Assembly (NCBI GenBank): GCA_016719015.1
Contig: JADKAZ010000005.1
Location: 163,120-227,119, forward strand
From: Chitinophagaceae bacterium
GTDB lineage: Bacteria > Bacteroidota > Bacteroidia > Chitinophagales > Chitinophagaceae
DNA length: 64,000 nucleotides
Reading direction: 5' to 3'
The position numbers and the translations under genes were made by a program. Shown one piece after another: positions 35,909-45,408 of this stretch (within the stretch, counting starts at the first letter, position 1; each line of letters begins with the position of its first letter). The notes under the pieces are model-generated. The model saw only the letters and a list, made by a program, of their open reading frames with translations. It ran no database searches and had not been told where the DNA came from.

Positions 35909-37264
35909 TCAGGAATTTATTTTGCCGGTTGGTTGGATAAGTTTTACTACAAAATATAAGGCGACGAATCCTGCAAGTACACCCAACCCTATTAACGACA
36001 ACCTCGTTTCATTAATTAATAAGCTGATTGCAACAAAAGAATAAGCAGCAATAAATACTAATGGCAAAATCGGATAAAGCTTCATACTATAAATACCGGT
36101 TCCGTTAAGATGGGCGGTACGTTTACGTATTATAAAAATACTACCTGCTGAAAGAACCATCCCAAAACAATCCAAAAAAATAGTAAAGCTCAGTAACGTA
36201 TCAAATTCTTTGGCCCAAAAAACAATAATGGCTGCCAATCCCGCAAAAACTGTTAAGGCTAATGGCAATGCCCCCTTGCTATTTCGCTTCTGAAACACAG
36301 CTGGCAAAATTTGATCTTCACTCATTGCTACCATTACTCTCGGGTTGCTTAATAATAAAACATTGACGTAAGCCAGCACACTGAGAAATAACAGTACAGA
36401 CAAAATCCGTTCTGCATTTACTCCAAATATTTTAGAGGCCATAATGGCGGCGATATTCTTACTCGTCTTTAATTCTTCAAATCCTATAACATGAACATAG
36501 GCGTAGTTAATAGTAAGGTATAAAGTAATAATAATAAAAATACCCATAAAAATACCCCGTGGGATATTTCTGTTTGGCTTATCTACTTCCGCACCAAAGT
36601 TGATGGTTTGCTGGTAGCCACCATACGTAAAACTGACTGCCACCAGGCCAATACCAAATGCTTTGATATATTCCTTAAAGCCCGGGTCTATAGATGAAGT
36701 AATTAATGAAGTGCCTGCTGCTGGTTCACCGGATACAAAAAACAAGGGAGTGATTAACAGAAGAACTAATCCAATCTTAATAATGGTAAGTACCGTTTGT
36801 GTTTTTGCACTTAACCGTAGACCAAGCATGTTGACACCATAAAAAATGGCAATAGCTGCTAAAGCAATCACAATATGAACAGTTTGAATATAGTTCACAT
36901 CTTTGGTGTCCGGAATAATGACACTGGTAATATATTCACTACCGACCAGTGCCACAGCAGCGCCTGAAGCAGCATTACTTACTAAAATGATACAGTTAAT
37001 AGCAAATGCTATAGATGGATGATAGGCATAAGAAAACACTTTGTAATAACCACCCATAACTGGCAGCCTTGAACCTATCTCTGCATATGTCAATGCTCCG
37101 CAAAGAGCTACCAGTCCTCCGGCGATCCATGCAATAAAAAAGATAAGGGGTGTGGGGGATGCAGCTGCTACATTAGCCGGTGTACGGAAAATGCCCATAC
37201 CGATCACCAGACTTACCACAATCATTGTAAAGTCAAATAGTCCTAACCTATTCTTTGCAGTCAT
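35909..37264 (-). CDS. APC-family amino acid permease
   Basis: A membrane transporter of about 451 residues from the ATG at 37264 (the frame extends to 37288). It has about 12 membrane helices. The first holds the APC signature GLFDFTMIVVSLVIGMGIFRTPANVAAASP and is followed by WIAGGLVALCGALTYAEIGSRLP. An unwound helix with SFTYGGYQQTINFGAEVDKPNRNIPRGI is also typical. It resembles LAT/YkbA-type exchangers. Tight coupling to the PLP enzyme suggests sulfur or related amino acids as substrate (inference). Confidence 0.92.
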   Translation of the reverse strand: MTAKNRLGLFDFTMIVVSLVIGMGIFRTPANVAAASPTPLIFFIAWIAGGLVALCGALTYAEIGSRLPVMGGYYKVFSYAYHPSIAFAINCIILVSNAASGAAVALVGSEYITSVIIPDTKDVNYIQTVHIVIALAAIAIFYGVNMLGLRLSAKTQTVLTIIKIGLVLLLITPLFFVSGEPAAGTSLITSSIDPGFKEYIKAFGIGLVAVSFTYGGYQQTINFGAEVDKPNRNIPRGIFMGIFIIITLYLTINYAYVHVIGFEELKTSKNIAAIMASKIFGVNAERILSVLLFLSVLAYVNVLLLSNPRVMVAMSEDQILPAVFQKRNSKGALPLALTVFAGLAAIIVFWAKEFDTLLSFTIFLDCFGMVLSAGSIFIIRKRTAHLNGTGIYSMKLYPILPLVFIAAYSFVAISLLINETRLSLIGLGVLAGFVALYFVVKLIQPTGKINS

Positions 37265-37320
37265 GCATTGAAGATAACAAATAAACAATTTATCTTTATC
37301 AACTAATCAAGACCAATACC

Positions 37321-39397
37321 ATGAAGAAAATAGTAGTTGCTCTATCAGCATTACTAATCTTGTCGTATAATTCTACTGCGCAGCAGGATGAAACGGATTC
37401 CTTAAAATCACTGGACGAAGTAACCGTAAAAGCATTTGAACAAAACCGGAAAGTATCCAATTCAGTAGCCGTAGTTAAAATAATTGAATTCAATAATGGT
37501 GATCGTTATAATAAAACTTCCTTAGTCAATGGATTTAATACCGTATCCGGAGTTCGGATGGAAGAACGGTCACCCGGCAGTTATCGCATCAATATCAGGG
37601 GAAGTTCGTTGCGTTCACCATTTGGGGTACGCAATGTGAAAGTATATTGGAACGATATTCCTGTTACAGACCCGGGTGGTAATACCTATTTCAACCAGTT
37701 TGCCTGGAATAATTTTTCTTCTATTGAAATTTTTAAAGGCCCGGCCAGCAGCATGTATGGTGCTGGAACCGGTGGGTTGATACTGGTAAATAATTTTGAT
37801 CGTTGGCAACCGGGTGCCAGTCTTGAATACCTGACGGGGAGTTACAACCTGCAAAATGTTTTTACCTCCGCAAGATTTGGGACCAGGGAAAATAAAAATC
37901 AATTTACCTATGCACATAACCAAAGCGATGGTTACAGGATACAAACAAAAATGCGACGGGATAACTTCTCCTGGCAATCACAGTTAAAACTTTCTGATAA
38001 GCAACAGCTTTCCGCTTCTCTTTTATACAATGATATGTATTACCAAACTCCCGGGTGCATTAACATTGGCTGAGTTTACTGCCAATCCTAAAGCAGCCAG
38101 ACCAGCCGGTGGCGGATTTCCTTCTGCCGTAAATGCACAGGCCGCAATTTTTCAGAAAACACTGACTGCGGGATTCACCAACATGTACACTATTAATAGT
38201 ACATTTAAAAATACCACCACTTTATATGGTGCTTTTGCACAAATCAAAAACTCAGCCATCCGAAACTATGAAAGAAGAAACGAACCCAGCTTTGGTGGCA
38301 GAACAGTTTTTGCCTATAACAAAAAGACTGACGATAAAAGCAGTTTGCAGTTAATAGCGGGCAGTGAGTTTCAGCAAGGTTATTTCAACACACAGGTTTC
38401 GAAGAACAAAAACGGGAACCCTGATACCCTGCAAACCAACGATGATATAAACTACACCACTTACAGCATCTTTGTACAGGGCGATGCAGACATACAGGCA
38501 AGCTGGTTTATCAGTGCGGGAATTAGTTTGAATAAAACTAAAGTTGAATTTTCCAGGCTAAGCCGATACCCGGTGCTGCAACAAAAGCGGAGTTATAAAA
38601 ACGAACTGGCGCCAAGAATTTCATTAAAGAAAGTTTTCACCAACGACTTTTCACTCAGAGCAACTGTTTCAAGGGGGTTTTCTCCGCCTACCGTTGCCGA
38701 GTTACTCCCATCAACAGGTGTTATCAGTACGGACCTGGAAGCTGAATATGGATGGAATTATGAAATGACAGCCAGTTATAATTTGTTTCATCGCAAACTA
38801 CGGTTAGAAGCAACGGGCTTTTATTTCAAACTAAATAATGCTTTAGTTCAACGCCGGGATATTTCGGGTGCCGATTTCTTTGTAAACGCCGGAGATGTTC
38901 GTCAGAAAGGACTTGAAATAACCGGCGATTTGTTAATAAGCAGCAGAAAAGGTTTTATTGATTATTACAGAGTCAATGCTGCCTATACATATAATCATTT
39001 CCGCTATGGCAGTTTTATAAAAGGCGTTGATGATTTTTCAAACAAAACTGTTCCTTCCGTTCCTTCTAACACATTGTCTGTTTTAGGAGATATCCAGATA
39101 AAAAATGGTGTTTATTCCAACCTGACATTTTACATGGCTTCTAAAATTTTTCTGAATGATGCCAATACAGCTACTGCTGATTCCTATCATCTTCTCGGCT
39201 GGCGATTGGGTTGGAAAAAAACACTTAAAAAACAATACAAGTTTAATTTCTATGCCGGTGCAGATAATCTGCTGGACGAAACCTATAGCTTAGGCAATGA
39301 TATTAATGCAGCAGCAAATCGTTTTTATAATGCTGCCCCTAAACGTAATTACTACGCTGGTCTTTCCTTTCAATGGATTAAAGCAATTAAAAAATAA
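37321..39397 (+). pseudogene. TonB-dependent receptor broken by a single extra base
   Basis: The reading frame is split: 37321-38073 gives the signal peptide (ending STAQQ), plug (VRMEERSPGSYRINIRGSSL, IEIFKGPASSMYGAGTGGLIL) and first strands; 38030-39397, in another frame, gives the rest of the barrel to LSFQWIKAIKK. Dropping one G from GGG at 38053-38055 restores YYQTPGALTLAEFTANPKA without other change, so about 690 residues would be intact. The plug resembles FecA/iron-siderophore receptors. A sequencing error is more likely than true inactivation, since no other damage is seen. Confidence 0.85.
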
Positions 39398-39492
39398 TTC
39401 TATTTATAAATTGCCCGGCACTTGTTTTTGAACTGAATTACTTTACAGAGAAATATATCTTCAGATAAGTACTTTTGCAGAAACCCATCCTC

Positions 39493-40086
39493 ATGCAGTT
39501 TAACCTCCAGGAGTTTCTTACGCTGACCTTTACACTTTTTGCTGTTATTGATGTGATAGGCTCTATTCCGATGCTTATTTCTATCAAGCAAAAAATGGGT
39601 ACTCTTAATCCCTGGAGAGTAACACTTATTTCAGGCTCATTAATGGTGTTGTTCTTTTTTGGTGGCAAGCCTTTTTTAAATCTATTAGGCGTTGACATAA
39701 AATCCTTTGCTGTAGCAGGTTCAATCGTCATCTTTATTTTAGGACTGGAAATGGTACTGGGTATAGAATTTTTTAAAGCTGAAAAAGGAGTTCCTTCAGG
39801 AACACTGGTACCCATTGCCTTCCCTTTAATAGCAGGGAGTGGAACACTTACCACTATTATGTCGTTAAAAGCCACTTTTGAAAGAGCAGATAAAAACGAA
39901 TACATGATCTTACTGGCTATAGTGATTAACCTGGCTGTAATCTATTTCGTACTTCGTTCGCTAAATCTGATTGAAAGAGCATTAGGTAAAGCTGGTTTAA
40001 TGGCTGTAAGAAAGTTTTTTGGCGTAATTTTGCTGGCTATTGCCGTAAAAGTGTTTGCAACAAATGCCAGCGGCCTGATAAAGTAA
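39493..40086 (+). CDS. MarC-family integral membrane protein
   Basis: A protein of about 197 residues with six membrane helices, of the MarC/UPF0056 family whose function is unsettled. The N-terminal FTLFAVIDVIGSIPMLISI and the central VPIAFPLIAGSGTLTTIMSL are the family signatures. I use the ATG at 39493; the longer frame begins with TTG at 39475. It stands between a TonB receptor gene and the tRNA region on the plus strand. Confidence 0.9.
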   Translation: MQFNLQEFLTLTFTLFAVIDVIGSIPMLISIKQKMGTLNPWRVTLISGSLMVLFFFGGKPFLNLLGVDIKSFAVAGSIVIFILGLEMVLGIEFFKAEKGVPSGTLVPIAFPLIAGSGTLTTIMSLKATFERADKNEYMILLAIVINLAVIYFVLRSLNLIERALGKAGLMAVRKFFGVILLAIAVKVFATNASGLIK

Positions 40087-40089
40087 GCC

Positions 40090-40149
40090 GGCCTCGTAGT
40101 ACAATGCCCGCCCGGCAGACGCCAGTTGGACAGGGATAGTATAAGAGTT
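40090..40149 (+). pseudogene. Broken partial copy of the tRNA-Arg 5' half
   Basis: GGCCTCGTAGTACAATG (40090-40106) is identical to the first 17 bases of the tRNA gene 96 bases downstream. It is followed by about 27 unrelated bases (CCCGCCCGGCAGACGCC...), then GGATAGTATAAGAGTT (40134-40149), which continues the tRNA sequence through the D arm into the anticodon stem. The rest is missing. This reads as a truncated duplication with an insertion in the D loop. Confidence 0.7.
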
Positions 40150-40185
40150 CGACGCTTCTGATGAATTTTAAATATTAGTTATTTT

Positions 40186-40257
40186 GGCCTCGTAGTACAA
40201 TGGATAGTATAAGAGTTTCCGAAGCTCCAGATCCAGGTTCGATTCCTGGCGAGCCAC
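40186..40257 (+). tRNA. tRNA-Arg (anticodon CCG), imperfect acceptor stem
   Basis: A 72-nt cloverleaf: D stem GTAC/GTAT, anticodon loop TTCCGAA with CCG at 40219-40221, T arm CCAGG-TTCGATT-CCTGG. The D stem and T stem pair fully. The acceptor strands GGCCTCG and CGAGCCA mismatch at pairs 1 and 3; inserting one G in the 3' strand (CGAGGCC) would make it perfect. The anticodon stem has one A-C mismatch. CCA is not encoded. The 3' end overlaps the arm of a terminator. Confidence 0.75.
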
Positions 40258-40295
40258 TTCAACAGCCATTTTGCGATTGCAAAGTGGCTTTTTAT
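40252..40295 (+). terminator. Terminator directly after tRNA-Arg
   Basis: AGCCACTT (40252-40259) pairs with AAGTGGCT (40282-40289), followed by TTTTATTTT. The left arm overlaps the last six bases of the tRNA. Confidence 0.7.
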
Positions 40296-40344
40296 TTTCT
40301 GCCTTATATTTTCTATCTTCCTTCCCACAACAAAACCTCCTGTC

Positions 40345-40785
40345 ATGCCAACCCAAACACACAAACCTTCTGCATTTCTAACTATTCCATGGGGATTGAT
40401 GTCTATTGTACTGGTTCTTTTATTAAACCTGACACTAAATGGTGAATGGTTCCAAAAAAACTGGAGCTGGATAGCATTAGTATTAATCATTCCTGCTGCC
40501 ATCCTCGAAAATTTTAAAGTGGGCTATTCCACCATGCGTATCATGTTTATGAAAGTGGTGTACTCTCTTATTTCATTTCTATTGGTGGGAATGGCATTTG
40601 GTTCGGCCCTTTCAGGCTGGCATATAGCCAAGTTCCAAAAAGTTGCAGAGCCTGTTAAAACAATCAATCTGCCCTGGTATGTAATGCTGGCATTAGGTGT
40701 ATTACTGATGATACAGGTAGCACAACTTTTTAGTATGCTTAAAGCAGTGAAGAGGGAGTTTATGCAGATGGACCCTGATCAGTAA
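40345..40785 (+). CDS. Four-helix membrane protein of unknown function
   Basis: A 146-residue protein with four membrane helices (about 12-30, 38-52, 66-90, 112-132) and a charged C-terminus. No family is recognised. It ends one base before the convergent lycopene cyclase stop. A functional tie to the carotenoid genes is not supported by the sequence. Confidence 0.7.
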   Translation: MPTQTHKPSAFLTIPWGLMSIVLVLLLNLTLNGEWFQKNWSWIALVLIIPAAILENFKVGYSTMRIMFMKVVYSLISFLLVGMAFGSALSGWHIAKFQKVAEPVKTINLPWYVMLALGVLLMIQVAQLFSMLKAVKREFMQMDPDQ

Positions 40786-41934
40786 TTAAAATTGTTTCAA
40801 TGCTGCCTTTAGAAATGGCAATGTTGGCAAAGAAGAAATAATTTTTAGTTCGTCACTTAAAGAACTCTCATTATCCAAAAACCTCAGCACCTGCTGGGGT
40901 TTATTTTTTTTAAATAACCGGGTGAATATTTTATCCCCGGGTAGTTTGTTATGTTTTAATATGTGAAGCAGTGTACTGTCATAAAATTTAAACCGCCTTG
41001 GCCCGCCGGGTAATGCAATGAACGGGTTACCTCTTTTAACCAGGTTGTCAACTATACGGGCCGAATGTTTTTGAATAAACCGGAATGTGTAACCACTGGA
41101 AGCCTTCGTTTGGCCACCGGCTGTACCAATATTAACAATACGGCCATCAACAGCAGGAAATTTATAATTCGTCATCGGTATTATACCAACTTCTTCCTCT
41201 GTTATCTTGTACAATTCGATTTTAAGAAAACGCTGTATAAAATCTTTCAGGCCAATATCGTATTGGGATGGCTCCAATAATTTTTCAGTGAACAAAGTGT
41301 ATTCAACCAATGCTTTGGTTGCAGAAAAAGGCTTTACATACACAAACGTAGTACCGTGTTGCTGTCCTGTTCTAAAATCCATGAGGGTAGCTTCTGAAGG
41401 ATTAAAAACAGGTGTATCGGTCTCAATAATCCAGCCCTTGAAGTGCTGAAGCAAGTAATAGTCCTTATCCTTTAATGCTGGTTTTTCAAATAGAATACTG
41501 TTGAAAATATATTCTGCTGTAATCTTTTCATCGTTTAGCTGAACTACAGCAAGATTGTCTTCATTTGTTATTAATTGTATGTCACCGTATTTTATTTCAA
41601 AATTCGGATGTTGCTGAATGATAGTAAAACAATATTGGTAAAAATCAATTCCCCGTATCATCTTATACTCATACGGCGACAAGTCAAGCAGACGGGAGAA
41701 ATCAGCACTATGAAACCAGGTATGTTTCCATTTTCTGTACACCACCTCTTCAAATATTCCCGGTTTGGTTTCCCAGAAAGACCAGGTTCGATCATTTTTT
41801 TGTTTTTGGTCTTTATCAACAATAAGAATTTTTTTATTGCTTAACTGACCAGCATGAATCATGTGTATAGCAAGGCTAAGCCCGGCACAACCGGCACCTG
41901 CTATAATGTAATCGTATTGAACGGGAGAATTCAG
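40786..41934 (-). CDS. crtY: Lycopene cyclase, start uncertain
   Basis: Flavoprotein that cyclises lycopene to beta-carotene. The ATG frame (from 41862, 358 residues) lacks the FAD-binding motif, but the same frame upstream codes YDYIIAGAGCAGLSLAIH, the expected GxGxxG region, so the gene must begin at or before 41934. No ATG, GTG or TTG exists in frame between that motif and the preceding stop inside crtZ. Conserved later parts are DRTWSFW, GTAGGQTKASSGYTFRF and the C-terminal LPGGPRRFKFYDS. It is the last gene of the crt operon. Confidence 0.88.
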   Translation of the reverse strand: MNSPVQYDYIIAGAGCAGLSLAIHMIHAGQLSNKKILIVDKDQKQKNDRTWSFWETKPGIFEEVVYRKWKHTWFHSADFSRLLDLSPYEYKMIRGIDFYQYCFTIIQQHPNFEIKYGDIQLITNEDNLAVVQLNDEKITAEYIFNSILFEKPALKDKDYYLLQHFKGWIIETDTPVFNPSEATLMDFRTGQQHGTTFVYVKPFSATKALVEYTLFTEKLLEPSQYDIGLKDFIQRFLKIELYKITEEEVGIIPMTNYKFPAVDGRIVNIGTAGGQTKASSGYTFRFIQKHSARIVDNLVKRGNPFIALPGGPRRFKFYDSTLLHILKHNKLPGDKIFTRLFKKNKPQQVLRFLDNESSLSDELKIISSLPTLPFLKAALKQF

Positions 41935-41975
41935 AAATAAAGATTGAATGCTAAAGATAGGAGTTGAAGAGGCAA

Positions 41976-42485
41976 TTAATCGGCTTCTGGGGCATATTCT
42001 ACTTTCCTGCTGCCTGCCATCAATTTTTTATCCCGGCGTACTTTATCCCAATATTTTTTATTTACCAGTAAAAATCCAAAACTTTCACTGTGGTCCTTAT
42101 TAATATGCTTATGGTGCATTTTGTGTGCCCAGCGTATAGCTCTTACATACGTATTGTTACTGCGGCTAAACCATTTAAAACGTTGGTGAATAATTACATC
42201 ATGCACAATAAAATAAGCAAACCCATACGCCATGATGCCAAAACCAATTGACTGCATCCACCAGACATGATCATATGTACCAAAATAAATCAACAGAAAA
42301 CTGGGAATTGCAAAAATGATAGCGAAAAGGTCATTCTTTTCAAAAATTCCTGGTCTCACCTGGTGATGGTCCTTATGCAGGTACCATAAAAAGCCATGCA
42401 TAACATAGCGGTGAATACACCATGTTAATCCTTCCATGATCAGGAAGGTTCCCAGTAAAACCAGTATATAATAAACAGTTGCCAT
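41976..42485 (-). CDS. crtZ: Beta-carotene hydroxylase (sterol desaturase superfamily)
   Basis: A 169-residue di-iron membrane hydroxylase that adds 3-hydroxyl groups to beta-carotene rings, giving zeaxanthin. Histidine motifs are all present: HRYVMHG, HKDHH, HDVIIHQR and HKMHHKH. Four membrane helices surround them. It lies 21 bases after idi and overlaps the extended reading frame of crtY. Operon context makes the carotenoid substrate likely. Confidence 0.93.
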   Translation of the reverse strand: MATVYYILVLLGTFLIMEGLTWCIHRYVMHGFLWYLHKDHHQVRPGIFEKNDLFAIIFAIPSFLLIYFGTYDHVWWMQSIGFGIMAYGFAYFIVHDVIIHQRFKWFSRSNNTYVRAIRWAHKMHHKHINKDHSESFGFLLVNKKYWDKVRRDKKLMAGSRKVEYAPEAD

Positions 42486-42506
42486 TGTAGTGCAAAATTA
42501 TAGACT

Positions 42507-43061
42507 TTATATCACCCGATAACCATCGGGTTTATGCTTGTATCGCAATTTCCACCAGGTTTCAATTTTAGGGAATGCAAGATGAAACCAGGCTGTATAC
42601 TCCTTTGGATATTCCTGTAGTAAATGTTTAATTTCCTGTACATCTTTATAACAAACATCCATAGCCTCTTCTTTGTTTAAAAGAATTTCACCCTCATATT
42701 CCCCGGTAAAAACATGGTCAAACTCATGCTCGGTTAATCCATTATCAAAGTCAGCTTTGTAAACAAAGTCAAATACTTTTTCGATAGGTGTTTCAAAACC
42801 TAACTCTTCTTTTAGTCTTCGTCGGGCCGCCTCTGCAGTCTCTTCGTCCGGGAATGGGTGACTACAACAGGCATTTGTCCATAACCCTCCGCTGTGATAT
42901 TTGCTTAAAGTCCTTTGCTGCAAGAGCATCTCTCCTTTTCCATTAAAAATAAAAACACTGAAAGCACGGTGAAGCAACCCCTGTTCGTGGGCTTGCATTT
43001 TTTCCATAGACCCGACTGGTCTGTCATTGACATCCACTAATATTACCTGCGTCAACTCCAT
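42507..43061 (-). CDS. idi: Isopentenyl-diphosphate delta-isomerase, type I
   Basis: Interconverts isopentenyl and dimethylallyl diphosphate. The 184-residue Nudix protein has the active-site cysteine in WTNACCSHP and the Nudix-like stretch ETAEAARRRLKEELGFE, with the glutamate pair in EHEFDHVF. Start two bases after the crtB stop shows co-transcription and ties it to carotenoid supply. Confidence 0.95.
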   Translation of the reverse strand: MELTQVILVDVNDRPVGSMEKMQAHEQGLLHRAFSVFIFNGKGEMLLQQRTLSKYHSGGLWTNACCSHPFPDEETAEAARRRLKEELGFETPIEKVFDFVYKADFDNGLTEHEFDHVFTGEYEGEILLNKEEAMDVCYKDVQEIKHLLQEYPKEYTAWFHLAFPKIETWWKLRYKHKPDGYRVI

Positions 43062-43063
43062 TT

Positions 43064-43900
43064 TTAAATCAAACGTAACTGATTTTTTACACCTGCCCGG
43101 AGAATGATCATCACTTTGTAGTAGTTAGGAATCCTGATTCTTTCCTCAAGAACCCTGGCCGGTTCCATTTTTTTAATCTTTTTGAATAAAGACAGATAGT
43201 ATTTATAAGCAACATAAACTCCAAATCTTGCTTTTAGCGGAAGCTGTGTTATTCCTTGATAGGCATTACGGAAATCAGCATGAATATCTTCTTCAATTCC
43301 CCTTTTTTCCGACTCTGTAAAATTATTAAAATCACATCCGGGGAAATAAACCCTTGCCAGACCGTTGAAATCGGCTTTTATATCTCTCAGAAAATTAACT
43401 TTTTGAAATGCTGCACCTAATGAACGGGCCGGTTCTTCTAAAGTATCGTACAATTCTTTTTTCCCTTCACAAAAAACATATAGGCACATCAGGCCTACCA
43501 CTTCTGCAGAGCCATAAATATATTCTTTGTATCCCTCGCAATCGTACACTTTCTTACTTAAATCCATTTCCATACTATGAAAAAAAGCATCGACCAGTTT
43601 CAGGTCAATATTGAATTCATTTACGGTTCGTTGAAAACTATTGAGGATGGGGTTAAGACTAATACCCCGCTGAATAGCATCGTATGTTTCTTTTTTAAAC
43701 TGTTCTAACAATACTTCTTTATCATGATCATGAAAAGTATCAACAATCTCATCTGCAAACCTTACAAAGCCATAGATATTAAAAACAGGCGTCCGCAAAT
43801 CTTTATGCAACAGCCGGATGGCTGATGAAAAAGACGTACTGTAATTCTCCGTAACAACACGGCTGCAGTTTTGACTGGTGGTATGAAACAACTGAATCAT
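43064..43900 (-). CDS. crtB: Phytoene synthase
   Basis: Condenses two geranylgeranyl diphosphates to phytoene. The 278-residue protein has both aspartate-rich motifs of the squalene/phytoene synthase family, FVRFADEIVDTFHD (about residue 46) and FLRDIKADFNG (about residue 170), and SSAIRLLHKDLR near the N-terminus. It follows crtI after 20 bases and abuts idi. No crtE is present in the window. Confidence 0.94.
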   Translation of the reverse strand: MIQLFHTTSQNCSRVVTENYSTSFSSAIRLLHKDLRTPVFNIYGFVRFADEIVDTFHDHDKEVLLEQFKKETYDAIQRGISLNPILNSFQRTVNEFNIDLKLVDAFFHSMEMDLSKKVYDCEGYKEYIYGSAEVVGLMCLYVFCEGKKELYDTLEEPARSLGAAFQKVNFLRDIKADFNGLARVYFPGCDFNNFTESEKRGIEEDIHADFRNAYQGITQLPLKARFGVYVAYKYYLSLFKKIKKMEPARVLEERIRIPNYYKVMIILRAGVKNQLRLI

Positions 43901-43920
43901 CGGATTGTAAAATAAGTAAT

Positions 43921-45396
43921 TTATCCCAATACTTTAATTACTTGTTTAGCCACTACCTCGCCGCTGATTAAACTGGGCGGAACTCCCGGTCCCGGCACGG
44001 TAAGCTGACCTGTGTAAAATAAATTTTTTACTTTCTTACTTTGACATGAAGGTCTAAATATAGCTGTTTGACGTAATGTGTTGGCTAATCCATATGCATT
44101 GCCTTTAAACGAATTATAATCATGCACAAAATCACTGACGGAAAAAGTTTTTTTATAAACAATTGAATCTAAAATTGATTCGCCGGTCTGCTTTTCCATT
44201 CTTTTTGCAATAAGTTGAAAATATTTTTCTCTTAATTCTTCTGTATCTCCTTCCAAACCAGAAGCTATAGGAATAAGAAAAACAATATTTTCATGCCCCT
44301 CCGGGGCCACTGTATCATCCGTTAGCGATGAAACGCTTACATAAAATAATGGCTCAGCCGGCCATTTGGGGTCTTTATAAATTTCTTTGCCGTGCTGTTC
44401 AAAGGGTACATCAAAAAATAAAGAATGATGTATGGGTTGTTTCAGTTTTTTATTCAGTCCCACATAATACATTAAGCAAGAAGGTGCCATTACCCGTTTG
44501 TCCCAATAAGCAGCGGAATAACTTCTATATTGTTCGGACAATAATTTTGTTTCTGTAAAATGATAATCTGCGCCACTAATAACGGCATCGGCCTCATAAA
44601 TAGCTTTGTCTGTTGATACCGTTTTTACAGTCCCTTCTTTAACAGCTATTTCCTTTACATCTTCCTCAAAATGAAATTTTACGCCTAATTCCACCGCAAG
44701 TCTGTACATTCCATCTACCACAGCGTAAATGCCGCCCTGCGGATACCAGGTACCACCTTTGATATCTGCATAATTCATCAGGCTGTAAAGTGCTGGTGTA
44801 TCTTCCGGTAAAGCACCAAGGAACAAAACAGGAAATTCCATTATCTGCCGCAACTTTGGATGCCGGAAGTATTTTGCGATGTGACTTTTAATAGAGGAGA
44901 AAACCTGGAGTTTAAAGACCCCGCTGATAGTTTCCCAGTCCATGAACTCTGTAAGCGAACGACTGGGTTTGTACACCAATTTGTTTACACCTACTTCATA
45001 TTTATAAGCAGCGCCTTTCAGGTATTTTTCCAACTTTTCAGCACTGCCTGGTTCTATTGACTCAAAGATTTTTTTCAATTGCTCAAAATCGGCAGGCATA
45101 TCTGTATAGCCGTCATCCCAATAAATGCGATAGGAAGGATCAAGACGATGGAGTGAATAATAATCACTAACTTTTTTACCAAACTGGTTAAAGTATCGTT
45201 CGAAAACATCTGGCATCCAGTAAAAACTTGGACCCATATCGAAGGTAAACCCGTTTTCTTTTAACTGCCTTGCCCGGCCACCCGCCGTTGTATTTTTTTC
45301 AAGTACGGTTACCTTCCAACCCTCTTTTGCCATAAAAGAAGCCGCAGATAATCCTGCAAATCCGCTACCAATAACAATCACCGATTTTTCAGCCAC
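43921..45396 (-). CDS. crtI: Phytoene desaturase
   Basis: FAD-dependent desaturase converting phytoene to lycopene. The 491-residue protein opens with the dinucleotide-binding VIVIGSGFAGLSAASFMAKEGWKVTVLEKN and GGRARQLKENGFTFDMGPSFY. The C-terminal YTGQLTVPGPGVPPSLISGEVVAKQV is the carotenoid oxidoreductase signature. It begins 12 bases after the ECF sigma stop, so sigma and crt genes share a transcript. Confidence 0.96.
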   Translation of the reverse strand: MAEKSVIVIGSGFAGLSAASFMAKEGWKVTVLEKNTTAGGRARQLKENGFTFDMGPSFYWMPDVFERYFNQFGKKVSDYYSLHRLDPSYRIYWDDGYTDMPADFEQLKKIFESIEPGSAEKLEKYLKGAAYKYEVGVNKLVYKPSRSLTEFMDWETISGVFKLQVFSSIKSHIAKYFRHPKLRQIMEFPVLFLGALPEDTPALYSLMNYADIKGGTWYPQGGIYAVVDGMYRLAVELGVKFHFEEDVKEIAVKEGTVKTVSTDKAIYEADAVISGADYHFTETKLLSEQYRSYSAAYWDKRVMAPSCLMYYVGLNKKLKQPIHHSLFFDVPFEQHGKEIYKDPKWPAEPLFYVSVSSLTDDTVAPEGHENIVFLIPIASGLEGDTEELREKYFQLIAKRMEKQTGESILDSIVYKKTFSVSDFVHDYNSFKGNAYGLANTLRQTAIFRPSCQSKKVKNLFYTGQLTVPGPGVPPSLISGEVVAKQVIKVLG

Positions 45397-45408
45397 AGAA
45401 ATAAATTT

